DNA of 64,000 nucleotides, taken from assembly GCF_900113115.1 (NCBI RefSeq), contig NZ_FOOF01000016.1, positions 100,422 to 164,421 on the forward strand, given 5' to 3'. The translations under genes and the position numbers were made by a program. Positions 16,301 through 24,891 of the stretch are shown one piece after another. Each line of letters begins with the position of its first letter. Position 1 is the first letter of the stretch. The notes beneath the pieces were generated by a model. The model made no database searches and was not told where the DNA came from. It saw only the letters and a program-made list of their open reading frames with translations. Source of the stretch: Duganella sp. CF458 (lineage in GTDB: Bacteria; Pseudomonadota; Gammaproteobacteria; Burkholderiales; Burkholderiaceae_D).

Positions 16301-17347
16301 ATGCGCATCGGAATCCTGTCTTATCCCATGTTGTTCCAGCGCGAAGGCGGCCTGCAGGTGCAGGTGCGCGAGACCGTGGCGGCGCTGAATCACCTCGATG
16401 CCTCGATGTCGGCGGAATTGGTCGACCCGGCACGCCAGAAACTGAGCGACTTCGACCTGATCCACGTTTTTTCCGCATTCAATGGCAACTTCCGCGTGGT
16501 CGAATCCGCGGTCGAACTGGGACTCCCCGTTGTGCTGTCGCCCCTGGTGTCGCCCACCTGGGACCGTAATGCAGGCTTTCGCGCGCGGGTCGCGGACCGG
16601 TTGGCGGGGCGTATCTGTTCGTACAACCTGCAGACGAGCTATGCCCAGACCAAACGCGCGCTGCAGCTAGCGGACCTGGTGATTGCGCTTGGCGAAGCGG
16701 AACGCGAAGCGATTGTGAATGGTTTCCTGACCGATCGCGCCAAGGTCCGCGTTTTCCCGAACGGCATCAGCCGGCATTTCTTCACCGCCAAAGGCGAATT
16801 GTTCCGCCATCGCACCGGCATCGTCGGGCCATTCGTGCTGACGGTGGGTACGGTGTCGTCATACAAGAACCAGCTGGGACTGGCCCAGGCGCTGGAGGGC
16901 AGCGAACTGCCGTTGGTGATGATCGGTCCGGTTGCGCGGGAAGAGCACGATTACCTGCAAAGCGTGCTGAGATCGCCATGGGCGCGCTGGCTTGGAGCGC
17001 TGGACCATGAAGATCCTTTGTTGGCCAGTGCCTACGCCGCGGCCTCCGTGGTGGCCCTCCCAAGCCAGGGCGAGATATTCCCGTTGTCGGTGCTGGAGGC
17101 GCTGGCCGCCGGTACGCCGGTGGTCATGACACAGGAAAGCGCGCTCCAGCTTGACGGTTCGGAGGCTGTGCTGCGGAAGGTCGCCTGGAATGACCGCGCC
17201 GGCCAACGTGAAGCGATCATCGGCCTGGCCTCACGTCCCCCTGAACGCACCGGCGTGCAGTCGATGGTGGAGCAGTTTACCTGGCAGCGCGTGGCGGCCC
17301 AGGTTGCCGCCTGCTACCGCGAACTGGTGCCGGCCAATGCGCTCTGA
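16301..17347 (+). CDS. Family 4 glycosyltransferase
   Basis: A 348-residue GT-B glycosyltransferase. The N terminus MRIGILSYPMLFQREGGLQVQV carries the acceptor-domain GG loop. The C-terminal donor half shows VRVFPNGISRHFF, LTVGTVSSYKNQLGLAQAL and VVALPSQGEIFPLSVLEALAAGTPVVMT with the nucleotide-sugar-binding E-x7-E. The ATG at 16301 follows GGGGAGGGG; a longer frame to 16043 runs inside the flippase gene in another frame and is not used. It is the third gene of the plus-strand polysaccharide operon and converges with the methyltransferase. Confidence 0.92.
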   Translation: MRIGILSYPMLFQREGGLQVQVRETVAALNHLDASMSAELVDPARQKLSDFDLIHVFSAFNGNFRVVESAVELGLPVVLSPLVSPTWDRNAGFRARVADRLAGRICSYNLQTSYAQTKRALQLADLVIALGEAEREAIVNGFLTDRAKVRVFPNGISRHFFTAKGELFRHRTGIVGPFVLTVGTVSSYKNQLGLAQALEGSELPLVMIGPVAREEHDYLQSVLRSPWARWLGALDHEDPLLASAYAAASVVALPSQGEIFPLSVLEALAAGTPVVMTQESALQLDGSEAVLRKVAWNDRAGQREAIIGLASRPPERTGVQSMVEQFTWQRVAAQVAACYRELVPANAL

Positions 17348-17350
17348 GAC

Positions 17351-18097
17351 CTAGGCTTTCGGCCTGTAGCGCAGCACCGCGGCACCTTTCTCGCACGGCA
17401 GCGAGCTGATTTCAAGTTCAGGAAACTCGGCTGCCCAGCGCTGCAAGGCGGTTCTTTCGCCTGGGCGCATGGCATCGTCAAGGAAGATCGCTGCGCCGGG
17501 AGCCATGCGCGGGAACAGGATGGGACCCGCCGGATAGCGCGCGGCATCGCAGGTCGCCTGCGGAGGGCCGTCAATGACGACCATGTCGATCGCTTGGCCG
17601 GGCTGCAAACCGCTGCAATCGTACCAGGGCTGCTGGCGGTCGCCAAAGGTCTGCATCAACAACGGCGCATCGATGACTTCCGCCCAGTCTGAGAGGCCGT
17701 GCAACTCCAGTTGGCGCCGAGTGCGCCGGGCGTAGGCTGGATCATGTTCCAGGCTGTAGACCTTGCCGGCGCCATTAATCTGCATGCAGCGTGCCAGCAC
17801 CAGCGTGGAAGTGCCGCTGCTGCATTCAACGACGCATGCCGGTTTCTCGTCAAGCGCGTGGGCCGCCAGCTCTTGCAGGAAGTCCGGCGACGCCGCCCAG
17901 CCGCGCGTCAACGGCAGTGCGCGTTGCAGTCCCAAGCTGATGTATAGGCCCTGCAAGGCTTCAAGCTGGCGGAACAGCGAGGCATGTTCCTGCCGCGAGT
18001 CATCTTTCATCGCATGCACCAGCAGGTGCATGTTGCGCACTTTGTGCAGGATGTACGCGCACAAGAGCAGGACGCCAATGGCCGCCGCATCAATCAT
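17351..18097 (-). CDS. Membrane-anchored class I SAM-dependent methyltransferase
   Basis: A 248-residue protein with one N-terminal membrane segment (AAIGVLLLCAYILHKV). A Rossmann-type methyltransferase domain follows, with the glycine-rich SAM loop VVECSSGTSTLVLARCM, acidic strand VYSLEHDP, and IDMVVIDGPP before FLDDAMR. The start at 18097 is chosen because its ATGA overlaps the stop of the upstream tyrosine kinase gene; the longer frame to 18169 has no such logic. A probable role is O-methylation of the exopolysaccharide or its precursor, inferred from the operon. Confidence 0.85.
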   Translation of the reverse strand: MIDAAAIGVLLLCAYILHKVRNMHLLVHAMKDDSRQEHASLFRQLEALQGLYISLGLQRALPLTRGWAASPDFLQELAAHALDEKPACVVECSSGTSTLVLARCMQINGAGKVYSLEHDPAYARRTRRQLELHGLSDWAEVIDAPLLMQTFGDRQQPWYDCSGLQPGQAIDMVVIDGPPQATCDAARYPAGPILFPRMAPGAAIFLDDAMRPGERTALQRWAAEFPELEISSLPCEKGAAVLRYRPKA

Positions 18098-18873
18098 TCG
18101 TAGTACCCGTAATACTCGGCGCCGGGGAAGGCGCGGGATTTGTTGTACACCAGGTTCACGTGGCGGCAATGCTCGATACGCTGCAATGCGGCCTGGACTG
18201 CGGACTGTGTCGTGGTTTCCGCTTCGACCACCATGACCACCTGACCCATTTGCGAAACCAGGACGCTTGCTTCCGTCGTCAACAGCAAAGGCGGCGAGTC
18301 GAACACGATGATGCGGTCGGGGTAGCGGCTGGCGAGTTCCTCCAGCAGGCGGCTCATGTTGCGGCTGGCCAGGAGCTCAGTGGCATGCCGGCTGGCAGGA
18401 CCGGACGGCAGCAAGGTCAGGGAAGGGACGTTGGTGCGCATGATAACGTCGGACAGCTCGATGCTGCCATCCAGCAGCACATTCATCAGGCCGCGCTCGG
18501 CTTGCAAGCCCAGCACTTTCAGTACCGAAGGGCGCGCCACATCGGCATCCACCAGCAGCGCCCTGGCATCTTTCTCCATCGAGATACTCATTGCCAGGTT
18601 GACGGCGCAGTAGGTTTTTCCCTCGCCGGGCAGGGCGCTGGTGATGACAATCAGGTTGCCATGCGGGATGGCGCTGTTGCCGTTGGCCTGCGCATCGTTC
18701 AACAGGTGGCGTTTGACGATACGGAAATCCTCGGCGACGGAAGTACGGCCGCTTTCGTGTGTCACCATGCCCCGTTGGCGCATCCGGACCAGGTTGATGT
18801 CGGCATACCCTAGCTCGGTCGGTGGTGCAACTTCCAGCAAACTGGGCGGCAATTGCATGGGACCTCCATTCAT
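18094..18873 (-). CDS. XrtA-associated tyrosine autokinase (CpsD/CapB type)
   Basis: A 259-residue BY-kinase that controls polysaccharide polymerisation by phosphorylating its own C-terminal tyrosines and working with the chain-length protein. Walker A is SALPGEGKTYCAVNLA, Walker A-prime is ALLVDADVARPSV, and Walker B is IIVFDSPPLLL. The C terminus has the tyrosine cluster EYYGYYE. The fit is to the exopolysaccharide/PEP-CTERM-locus family. ATGA overlaps join it to the chain-length gene upstream and the methyltransferase downstream. Confidence 0.93.
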   Translation of the reverse strand: MNGGPMQLPPSLLEVAPPTELGYADINLVRMRQRGMVTHESGRTSVAEDFRIVKRHLLNDAQANGNSAIPHGNLIVITSALPGEGKTYCAVNLAMSISMEKDARALLVDADVARPSVLKVLGLQAERGLMNVLLDGSIELSDVIMRTNVPSLTLLPSGPASRHATELLASRNMSRLLEELASRYPDRIIVFDSPPLLLTTEASVLVSQMGQVVMVVEAETTTQSAVQAALQRIEHCRHVNLVYNKSRAFPGAEYYGYYE

Positions 18874-20393
18874 TGGTAAAGCAGGGTGAAGGCCATAACA
18901 CCGCTATAGCCGAGTAACAGGCAAACGCTGCCGGCGCCGAAACCGAGCCGGTCGCGCATATGCCGGCGCTTCTCGTCGTCGGTCCAGTTCATGCCGATGG
19001 TGCCGAGGACCCGCAGGCCGGTGCTGGCGCGCAGTTCGGCGGGGCTGAGGAAAGTCGGACGCAGTTCCGACAGACCCAAGGCGGCTGCCGCACCTCCGAT
19101 CAGGCCGGCAAACAGGACTGCGCTGTAGTACAGGGCGCGATTGGGGCCGTTGGGGCGTTGCGGCATGGTTGGCGGATCAATGATCTTAAAGCTCATCATC
19201 TCCGTGGTGGTTGTCAATTCCCCCGACAGCTTGGCCGCCTCACGCCGGGCAATCAGCTTTTCGTAATTGTCCTTATTGACCTGGTAATCGCGCGTCAATT
19301 GGGCGAGCTGGGATTCAAGCTCGGGAACCGCATTGCGTTGTTCCTGCAACTGGGCCTGCCGTCCGCGCATGGCCTCGACGCGGGCGCGCAGTGCCGCGAC
19401 ACGCGCCTCCGTTTCGGCCAGGGCGACCTTCATCTGCTGGAACAAGGGGTTGTACTGGCGCGCCGTATCGCCCGGGTCCGGCTGCTTCTGGCGTTCCTCT
19501 TGCCGTTTCTCTTCAAGCTGGGCGACCAGGCGCAAGGCTGCGACAACGTCGGGGTGCTGGTCGGTGTATTGCATGCGCAGGGCGTCGAGGTTCTTGTTCA
19601 ATGCGCTGATCCTGGCATCGAGTTCGGACACCTCGCCTGGCGTGCCGGCGGCTGCAAGCAGGGGCTCGTCGCCGCCGAACTGCGCCTCAATGGCCTTACG
19701 TGCCTGTTCCGCTTCGGCCAGCTCGAGCTGGGCAGTGGCCAGGGATTCGCTGGCAGTCAACAGCTTGCCGCTGTAGTCCAGTCCTTCGCGCGGTAGCAGG
19801 AAGTTATGCTTCAGGCGAAACTCCTTGACTGCATTTTCGGCTGACAGCAGGCGGTCTTCGTAGTTCTTGATCTGTTCGTCGATGAACTGGACCGCTTTTT
19901 CCGAATCGCCTTTCTTCCCCCTGAAGCTGCCTTCCACGAAGATGGACAGCAGGGCCTGCACGACATCGCGCACCTGGCGCGGTTCGGAATCTGCGTAGTT
20001 GATGGTGTAAATATCGTAAGTTCCAGTGCCGTTGATGCGGATGCGCTTCAACATATCGTCGACCATCGCGTCATGTTCGCGTGCCGACACCGTGCGCACG
20101 TCAAGATCGACCATGCGCAGCACGCGCTCGATATTTGGCCGGCTGAGCAGGGTGCGGCTCATGATGGCCACCTGCTGCTCGACATTGGGCATGCTGGTCA
20201 TGCCGACCATCAGCGGTTTCAGGATGCTTTGGGTGTCGACAAATACGCGCGCGGTGCTTTGGTATTCGTTGGGCAGGGAATAGACTTTGGCCCAGCCCAC
20301 CAGCACGATCAACCAGGTGATGCTGAACCCGGCCCAGCGGTGCTTCCACATACCTTGCAGGCTGGACAGCAATTGGCTGAAGAGATGCTCCAT
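18870..20393 (-). CDS. XrtA-system polysaccharide chain-length determinant (Wzz/GumC-like)
   Basis: A 507-residue inner-membrane co-polymerase. It has an N-terminal Wzz domain with a first membrane segment (about 22-38), a long periplasmic coiled-coil region rich in Q/E/A/R (about 165-390), the conserved proline-rich IDPPTMPQRPNGPNR, and a second membrane segment (about 430-447). A third hydrophobic segment closes the protein. It sets the length of the exported polysaccharide and activates the kinase encoded next (ATGA overlap at 18870). It is the first gene of a three-gene minus-strand operon. Confidence 0.93.
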   Translation of the reverse strand: MEHLFSQLLSSLQGMWKHRWAGFSITWLIVLVGWAKVYSLPNEYQSTARVFVDTQSILKPLMVGMTSMPNVEQQVAIMSRTLLSRPNIERVLRMVDLDVRTVSAREHDAMVDDMLKRIRINGTGTYDIYTINYADSEPRQVRDVVQALLSIFVEGSFRGKKGDSEKAVQFIDEQIKNYEDRLLSAENAVKEFRLKHNFLLPREGLDYSGKLLTASESLATAQLELAEAEQARKAIEAQFGGDEPLLAAAGTPGEVSELDARISALNKNLDALRMQYTDQHPDVVAALRLVAQLEEKRQEERQKQPDPGDTARQYNPLFQQMKVALAETEARVAALRARVEAMRGRQAQLQEQRNAVPELESQLAQLTRDYQVNKDNYEKLIARREAAKLSGELTTTTEMMSFKIIDPPTMPQRPNGPNRALYYSAVLFAGLIGGAAAALGLSELRPTFLSPAELRASTGLRVLGTIGMNWTDDEKRRHMRDRLGFGAGSVCLLLGYSGVMAFTLLYQ

Positions 20394-20428
20394 GCTGCGC
20401 TCCCTGGTGATACGCCTCGGTCCTTTGG

Positions 20429-20469
20429 ATTATATGGGCGGGTTTTCTGCCGCGCTGCCGAACCCGCCC
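20429..20469 (-). promoter_or_regulatory. TATAAT element with adjacent 9-bp inverted repeat upstream of the chain-length gene
   Basis: On the minus strand, a perfect TATAAT (20429-20434) lies about 36 bp before the ATG of the chain-length gene. Directly upstream is the perfect inverted repeat GGGCGGGTT-N16-AACCCGCCC (20436-20469), which covers the -35 area. It could be an operator, or a terminator of the PEP-CTERM gene at 20496; no T-run follows it, so an operator is at least as likely. Confidence 0.45.
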
Positions 20470-20495
20470 GAACGTTGAGGCCCGTCAAGAAGTGA

Positions 20496-21428
20496 TCAGG
20501 ATTGGCGGCGGCGCAGTGCCAGCGACATCGCCAGCATGCCCGCTGCAAGCACGGCCAAGGAATCCGGTTCAGGCAGTTCCTGCTGCAGGGCATTGGCCAA
20601 GGTGTTGTGCTGGATCGTGATCTGGTAGCTGGTTCCGGCCGTCAGCAAAGGCGAAATGGCGGAGAACGGCGTGCCGGGCACAGTCGCGAAGTCGTAGGTC
20701 GACAGGCCCGGGGCGCCGTCGGTACGGCTGCGTACGCTAAATTCGTTCAGCTCGGAGGGGGCGAATTCGAAAATCCTGAGCTGGGTCGTGAGGTCGACGA
20801 TATTGATCGACCACGACAAGCGCGCATTGGCGTTGGCATTCGGCCCCGAGCCCATTGAAACAAAGGCCTGGGTGAAAGCCGCGGCATCAAATTCCACAGT
20901 CATGGTGTCTGCCGCGCCAAGTGTGAAGCGGAAGGTGGTTGAAGTCCCGACATCGGAATTACCGGAGGCGACGGCATTCAGGGCTGTCGACGCATCGGCA
21001 CGGGTGCGTGCGTGCGCGCCGGCAGGGTTGCCGTTGATGGTGATCGAGGCGCCGGTCAGGTCCTGGTCGGCGTGACCGAAGGTGCCGGGCACTGGTGGCG
21101 GGCTGGGAAAGCGCGTGAAGTTATTGTCTGCCAGGCAGGGCCCACCGACACATTGGCGGAGCACATTGGGCGTGCCCGTCAGGATGGGGATGGAAGACGC
21201 ATCGGCGGCGAAGATGCCGTTCAGCGACGCCGTCGCGTGGGCATCGTTGGTGCCCTGCAGGATCGTGAAGTCGGCCGTGCTATAGGCAGCCCCGCTGCCA
21301 TGCAGCAGGCGGAAATTGTTGATGTCGAGGATGGCTGAGGCGAACGTGGAGGCCTGGGCCGGTGCGCTGGCGATGCCAGCCGCCACGAAGGCGGCAGTTG
21401 CCAGTACGGACTTGTAGAAGGTAGTCAT
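20496..21428 (-). CDS. PEP-CTERM sorting-domain protein
   Basis: A 310-residue exported protein with signal peptide (KSVLATAAFVAAGIASAPAQA). The C-terminal sorting signal is ELPEPDSLAVLAAGMLAMSLALRRRQS: a PEP motif, a hydrophobic segment and an arginine cluster. Such proteins are cleaved by an exosortase and placed at the outer surface or in the polysaccharide matrix. The body is rich in small residues with no named domain seen. The start at 21428 follows GGGAGAT; the frame extending to 21716 is upstream noncoding DNA. A good sigma-54 promoter lies 53 bp upstream (21481-21496). Confidence 0.9.
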   Translation of the reverse strand: MTTFYKSVLATAAFVAAGIASAPAQASTFASAILDINNFRLLHGSGAAYSTADFTILQGTNDAHATASLNGIFAADASSIPILTGTPNVLRQCVGGPCLADNNFTRFPSPPPVPGTFGHADQDLTGASITINGNPAGAHARTRADASTALNAVASGNSDVGTSTTFRFTLGAADTMTVEFDAAAFTQAFVSMGSGPNANANARLSWSINIVDLTTQLRIFEFAPSELNEFSVRSRTDGAPGLSTYDFATVPGTPFSAISPLLTAGTSYQITIQHNTLANALQQELPEPDSLAVLAAGMLAMSLALRRRQS

Positions 21429-21480
21429 AGCATGGATCTCCCGATTGGATGGCGGCGGGTTTGCCGGCATGGTGGTACGA

Positions 21481-21496
21481 GCAGCATCCGTGCCAT
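21481..21496 (-). promoter_or_regulatory. Sigma-54 (RpoN) promoter of PEP-CTERM gene
   Basis: TGGCACG-N4-CTGCT on the minus strand matches the -24/-12 consensus TGGCACG-N4-TTGCW with one mismatch and exact spacing. It lies 53 bp before the ATG at 21428. PrsR, encoded at 10051, is the expected activator. Confidence 0.65.
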
Positions 21497-21600
21497 GCGC
21501 CGGCGCCCCGCTGGCCGATGCCGGTGAAAAGAAATCCGACGCGCGCGGAACCTTGCGCCAAGCCGAGTGTCCAAGCCCTATACCGATAGGAGGACGCACC

Positions 21601-22314
21601 GTGGATGACGACACCATTGTTTCCCTGTTGATTGACGAAAATGCCGGCGGCGAACAGCCATTACACGCGATCGACCAGCAACTGTTCCATATCCGGCTGG
21701 CGAATTCGACCGGCAAGCGCGAAGCGGCCAGCGTGCTGCTGCAAAAGATGTATGGATGGCGCGGCTATGAAGTGGACCCGAATGCGCCTCACGAGCCCAA
21801 CCGCATCACGCTGGCGGCCGACAGCCAGGGCGAAACGGTTGGCACCATGTCGCTGTGCCTGGATGACCCTGCCATCGGCCTTCCGGCCGATGAAAACTAT
21901 GGCGACATCTTGTCGTCCCTGCGTGCGCAAGGACGGCAGTTGTGCGAACCGGCGCGCCTGGCGATCGACCGCAATGTCAATATGCGGGTGTTTGCGGCAC
22001 TGATCCATATTTCCTACGTGTACGCCCACAACTTGCATGGATGCACCGACTATGTGATTGAAGTCAATCCCCGGCACGTCCGCTTCTACAAGCGCATGCT
22101 CGGCTTCAAGGATGCCGCGCCGGAACGGCACTGCAGCCGCGTTGGCGCACCGGCCGTGCTGCTGCGGCTCGACTTGACGCATATGGCGGAACAGATCCGC
22201 TTGTACGGCGGGCGCATGGAGTCGGTGCCCAACGAGCGCTCTTTCTATCCCTTCTTTTTCTCGCCGCAAGACGAGGCCGGTATCACGGTGCGCCTGCGCG
22301 AAGGGAGGGATTGA
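21601..22314 (+). CDS. FeeM-like N-acyl amino acid synthase / PEP-CTERM-associated acyltransferase
   Basis: A 237-residue acyltransferase of the GNAT-related group found beside exosortase loci and related to the N-acyl amino acid synthase FeeM. It is expected to join an acyl chain from acyl-ACP or acyl-CoA to an amine such as an amino acid. Segments that fit are RLANSTGKREAASVLLQKMYGWRGYEV, RQLCEPARLAID (the family core) and YVIEVNPRHVRFYKRMLGFK. The start is GTG at 21601, seven bases after AGGAGG; the in-frame ATG at 21445 has no ribosome site. The flavoprotein gene begins two bases after its stop, so they form one transcription unit. The substrate is unknown. Confidence 0.82.
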   Translation: MDDDTIVSLLIDENAGGEQPLHAIDQQLFHIRLANSTGKREAASVLLQKMYGWRGYEVDPNAPHEPNRITLAADSQGETVGTMSLCLDDPAIGLPADENYGDILSSLRAQGRQLCEPARLAIDRNVNMRVFAALIHISYVYAHNLHGCTDYVIEVNPRHVRFYKRMLGFKDAAPERHCSRVGAPAVLLRLDLTHMAEQIRLYGGRMESVPNERSFYPFFFSPQDEAGITVRLREGRD

Positions 22315-22315
22315 G

Positions 22316-23926
22316 ATGAACAAGCTCGATCCCGCCTTGCAGGCCTGGCGCTTGTTGCTGGGCCCGGCCCGGGTACTGACATCGCCTGCCGATCTCGAAC
22401 CGTATATGGCCAGCACCTCGGCCAGTCCCGTCGCGCCGCTTGCGGTGTTGCGCCCGCTATCGCACGGGGAGGTGGTGGCGGTGGTGAGAAGTGCCGGTGA
22501 ATTTGACATCCCGCTGTATCCGCTTAGTACCGGGCGCAACTGGGGCTATGGCGACGCCAATCCCAGCCGCGAGGGCCAGGTGATCGTGGACCTTGGCGGC
22601 ATGAACCGCATCATCGAGATCGACCCGGAGCTGGCTTACGCCGTCATCGAGCCCGGCGTCACGCAGGCGCAACTGGCGGCCCGCCTGGGCGAGCTGCGCC
22701 TGCCGTTATGGATGGATTGTACCGGTGCCGGCCCGGACACCAGCCTGGTCGGCAATATCCTCGAGCGCGGGTTCGGCCACACGCCGTACGGCAACCGGAT
22801 GCTGCACGTGGCCGGCATGCGCATCGTGCTTGCCAGCGGTGACACACTCGAGACCGGCTTCGCCCATTTCGCCCATGCCACGGCGGCCCACTTGTATCCA
22901 TATGGCGTCGGGCCGTGGCTGGATGGCTTGTTCACGCAATCGAATTTCGGCATCGTGACCAGCCTTGGCTTCTGGCTGCTACCGCAAACGGCGTCGGTCA
23001 GCCACCTGGTTGCCAGCGTGTCGCAGTTCGAAGGCATCGCGCCCGTCGTGGACGCGCTGCGGCCGTTGCGCATGGATGGCACCTTGTCCAGCGTCGTGCA
23101 CATCGGAAACGACCTGCGCGTGCTTTCGGGGGGCATGGTGTTCCCGGCTGCGCTGGTGCCGCAAGGGCCGCCGCTGCCGCAACAGCTGCGCGCCGACTTC
23201 TGCCGCAGCGCCGGCATCGGCGCCTGGACAGTGTCAGCTGCGCTTTACGGCCGGCCGGCGCAGCTGGCCGACGCAAGGCGGGCGTTGCGGACGGCGATCG
23301 GCAAGCTGGCCACCCTGCGCTTTATCGACGACAGGGCGCTGGCCATTGGCAGCGTAGCCGCCCGCTTGATGGGGCGGGCCAGCCTGGGGGCCAAGCTGAG
23401 CGCTCAGGTGGACCTTGGCCGTTCCTTGCTGAACATGAACCGCGGCATCCCGGATGGGCGCTTCCTGGCCGGCGCCTACTGGCGCCGTCGTGGCGGATTG
23501 CCACCGGGCTTCCCGTTTGCCGCCAACCCTGCGCGCGACGGTTGTGGAATGATGTGGCTGGCACCCGTACTGCCCATGCGCGGCGTCGACCTGCTGCGGG
23601 TGCATGCGCTGGTGGCACCGCTGTTCGCCATGCATGGCTTCGACCTGTTCGAGACGTTCAGCATGATCAACGAGCGCGTGCTGGGGGGCGTGCTGACCAT
23701 CTGCTTTGACCAGGAGGATGCCGCGGAAGTGCTACGCGCCAGGCAATGCTATGAAGCATCGTTCGCGCGCCTGATGGGCGCGGGCTACATTCCCTACCGC
23801 GTCGGACCGCAATCGTTCAAGGCACTCGACAGCGGCCACGATACCTACTGGAGCACGGTGGCCCGCATCAAGGCCGCGCTCGATCCGCAGCACATCATCG
23901 CCCCGGGGCGCTATCAACCGCGCTGA
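22316..23926 (+). CDS. VAO/PCMH-family FAD-linked oxidoreductase
   Basis: A 536-residue flavoprotein of the vanillyl-alcohol oxidase / p-cresol methylhydroxylase group. The FAD-binding N-terminal half shows PLYPLSTGRNWGYGDANPS, VIVDLGGMNRI, YAVIEPGVTQAQL, TSLVGNILERGFGHTPYGNR and LDGLFTQSNFGIVTSLGFWLLP. The C-terminal substrate cap ends with the usual LDPQHIIAPGRYQPR. Members oxidise 4-alkylphenols and related alcohols. Coupling to the FeeM-like gene upstream suggests it oxidises an N-acylated, perhaps phenolic, product; that is inference. The last 13 bases overlap the convergent gene at 23914. Confidence 0.88.
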   Translation: MNKLDPALQAWRLLLGPARVLTSPADLEPYMASTSASPVAPLAVLRPLSHGEVVAVVRSAGEFDIPLYPLSTGRNWGYGDANPSREGQVIVDLGGMNRIIEIDPELAYAVIEPGVTQAQLAARLGELRLPLWMDCTGAGPDTSLVGNILERGFGHTPYGNRMLHVAGMRIVLASGDTLETGFAHFAHATAAHLYPYGVGPWLDGLFTQSNFGIVTSLGFWLLPQTASVSHLVASVSQFEGIAPVVDALRPLRMDGTLSSVVHIGNDLRVLSGGMVFPAALVPQGPPLPQQLRADFCRSAGIGAWTVSAALYGRPAQLADARRALRTAIGKLATLRFIDDRALAIGSVAARLMGRASLGAKLSAQVDLGRSLLNMNRGIPDGRFLAGAYWRRRGGLPPGFPFAANPARDGCGMMWLAPVLPMRGVDLLRVHALVAPLFAMHGFDLFETFSMINERVLGGVLTICFDQEDAAEVLRARQCYEASFARLMGAGYIPYRVGPQSFKALDSGHDTYWSTVARIKAALDPQHIIAPGRYQPR

Positions 23927-24795
23927 CGGCGCCGCAGCAGCACCAGCAGCATCGCGGCCCCGAGCGGCAGCAGGGCAATGGCCGGAGGCTGGTCCAGCGT
24001 GACCTGGGCGATCACCGGATCGGACAGCCGGGCGCTCCAGCCGTTCTGGCCAATCGCCGTCAGGGCCATGATGCTGGACATGGTGTTGGTCCCATAGAAG
24101 TCGGCGCCAGCCTGCTGCATGCCGTTGCTGAAATAGGCGCAGGCCGGCCCGCCCGCGCAACGCGCCAGGTAGCTGCCGAAGCCGGACGAGGGGGAGGCGA
24201 CACCGCTTAGCTGCTGCACCATGGTGACCGGTGTTGCGCCCGATCCAGTCGCCGCCAGGCCCGGTACGAATTCCCAGCGCATCAACAGCGCGCCGTCGGT
24301 GATGCCGCCCAGCCGCTCAAAGCCCTGCCGCTGCGAGGCCTTGATGCCGCCAATGCCAAAGCCGGGATTGGTGCCGCCGGTCAGCTTGTCGAGATAGAAA
24401 TCGAGGTGGATTTTACCGTCGCAGCCGAAGGCGCTGTGCGTGCAGCCCGTGCCGAGGACCTGGTGCGCGGGCGAGCCGGCGATCGGCCGCACCGCGGCAT
24501 CCGCGATCCCGTACATCATGAAGGAAATGCTCTGGTTGTCTTGTCCGCTACGCCAAAGCTGGTTGGCAGGGTTGCCGAGCTCGTGGATGTTGGTCATGTA
24601 GCCGGCGCCGAAGCTGGTCTCGCGCATGCCGGTACCGTTGCTGTCGCCGCTGCGGGCCATATAGCCGCTGAACTTGATTTCGACTGCACCGGGCGTATGC
24701 AAGACGAATGGGGCTAGCGGGCTCGCTGCGGCCGGCCCGGCGATTGCCATGGCTGACAGCCAGGCGGCGGCGCCGTGGTGGATGTTCTTGAACAT
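23914..24795 (-). CDS. Exported protein with PEP-less PEP-CTERM-like tail
   Basis: A 293-residue protein with signal peptide (about 1-24, cleaved near AAA-SP). The C-terminal tail has the shape of a PEP-CTERM signal: a short turn, a hydrophobic stretch ALLPLGAAMLLVLL and RRRQRG. The usual PEP is replaced by QPPA. The body contains cysteine pairs (GTGCTHSAFGCDG and ARCAGGPACAYF) and no named domain. The start at 24795 follows GGGAG. A near-perfect sigma-54 promoter lies 33 bp upstream (24828-24843), which supports membership in the PEP-CTERM regulon despite the altered motif. Confidence 0.82.
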   Translation of the reverse strand: MFKNIHHGAAAWLSAMAIAGPAAASPLAPFVLHTPGAVEIKFSGYMARSGDSNGTGMRETSFGAGYMTNIHELGNPANQLWRSGQDNQSISFMMYGIADAAVRPIAGSPAHQVLGTGCTHSAFGCDGKIHLDFYLDKLTGGTNPGFGIGGIKASQRQGFERLGGITDGALLMRWEFVPGLAATGSGATPVTMVQQLSGVASPSSGFGSYLARCAGGPACAYFSNGMQQAGADFYGTNTMSSIMALTAIGQNGWSARLSDPVIAQVTLDQPPAIALLPLGAAMLLVLLRRRQRG

Positions 24796-24827
24796 GGTGG
24801 GCTCCCGGTGATGGATATGCACCATCT

Positions 24828-24843
24828 TGCAAATAGTGGGCCA
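24828..24843 (-). promoter_or_regulatory. Sigma-54 (RpoN) promoter of PEP-CTERM-like gene
   Basis: TGGCCCA-N4-TTGCA on the minus strand has the invariant GG and GC with the exact 10-bp gap. It lies in the 96-bp gap after prsT, 33 bp before the ATG at 24795, so the PEP-CTERM-like gene can be expressed apart from prsT. Confidence 0.7.
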
Positions 24844-24891
24844 GCACCAGTGCCGGGGCCAGCCCCGCGCTGCGTAAAGGGCGCCGACAGC

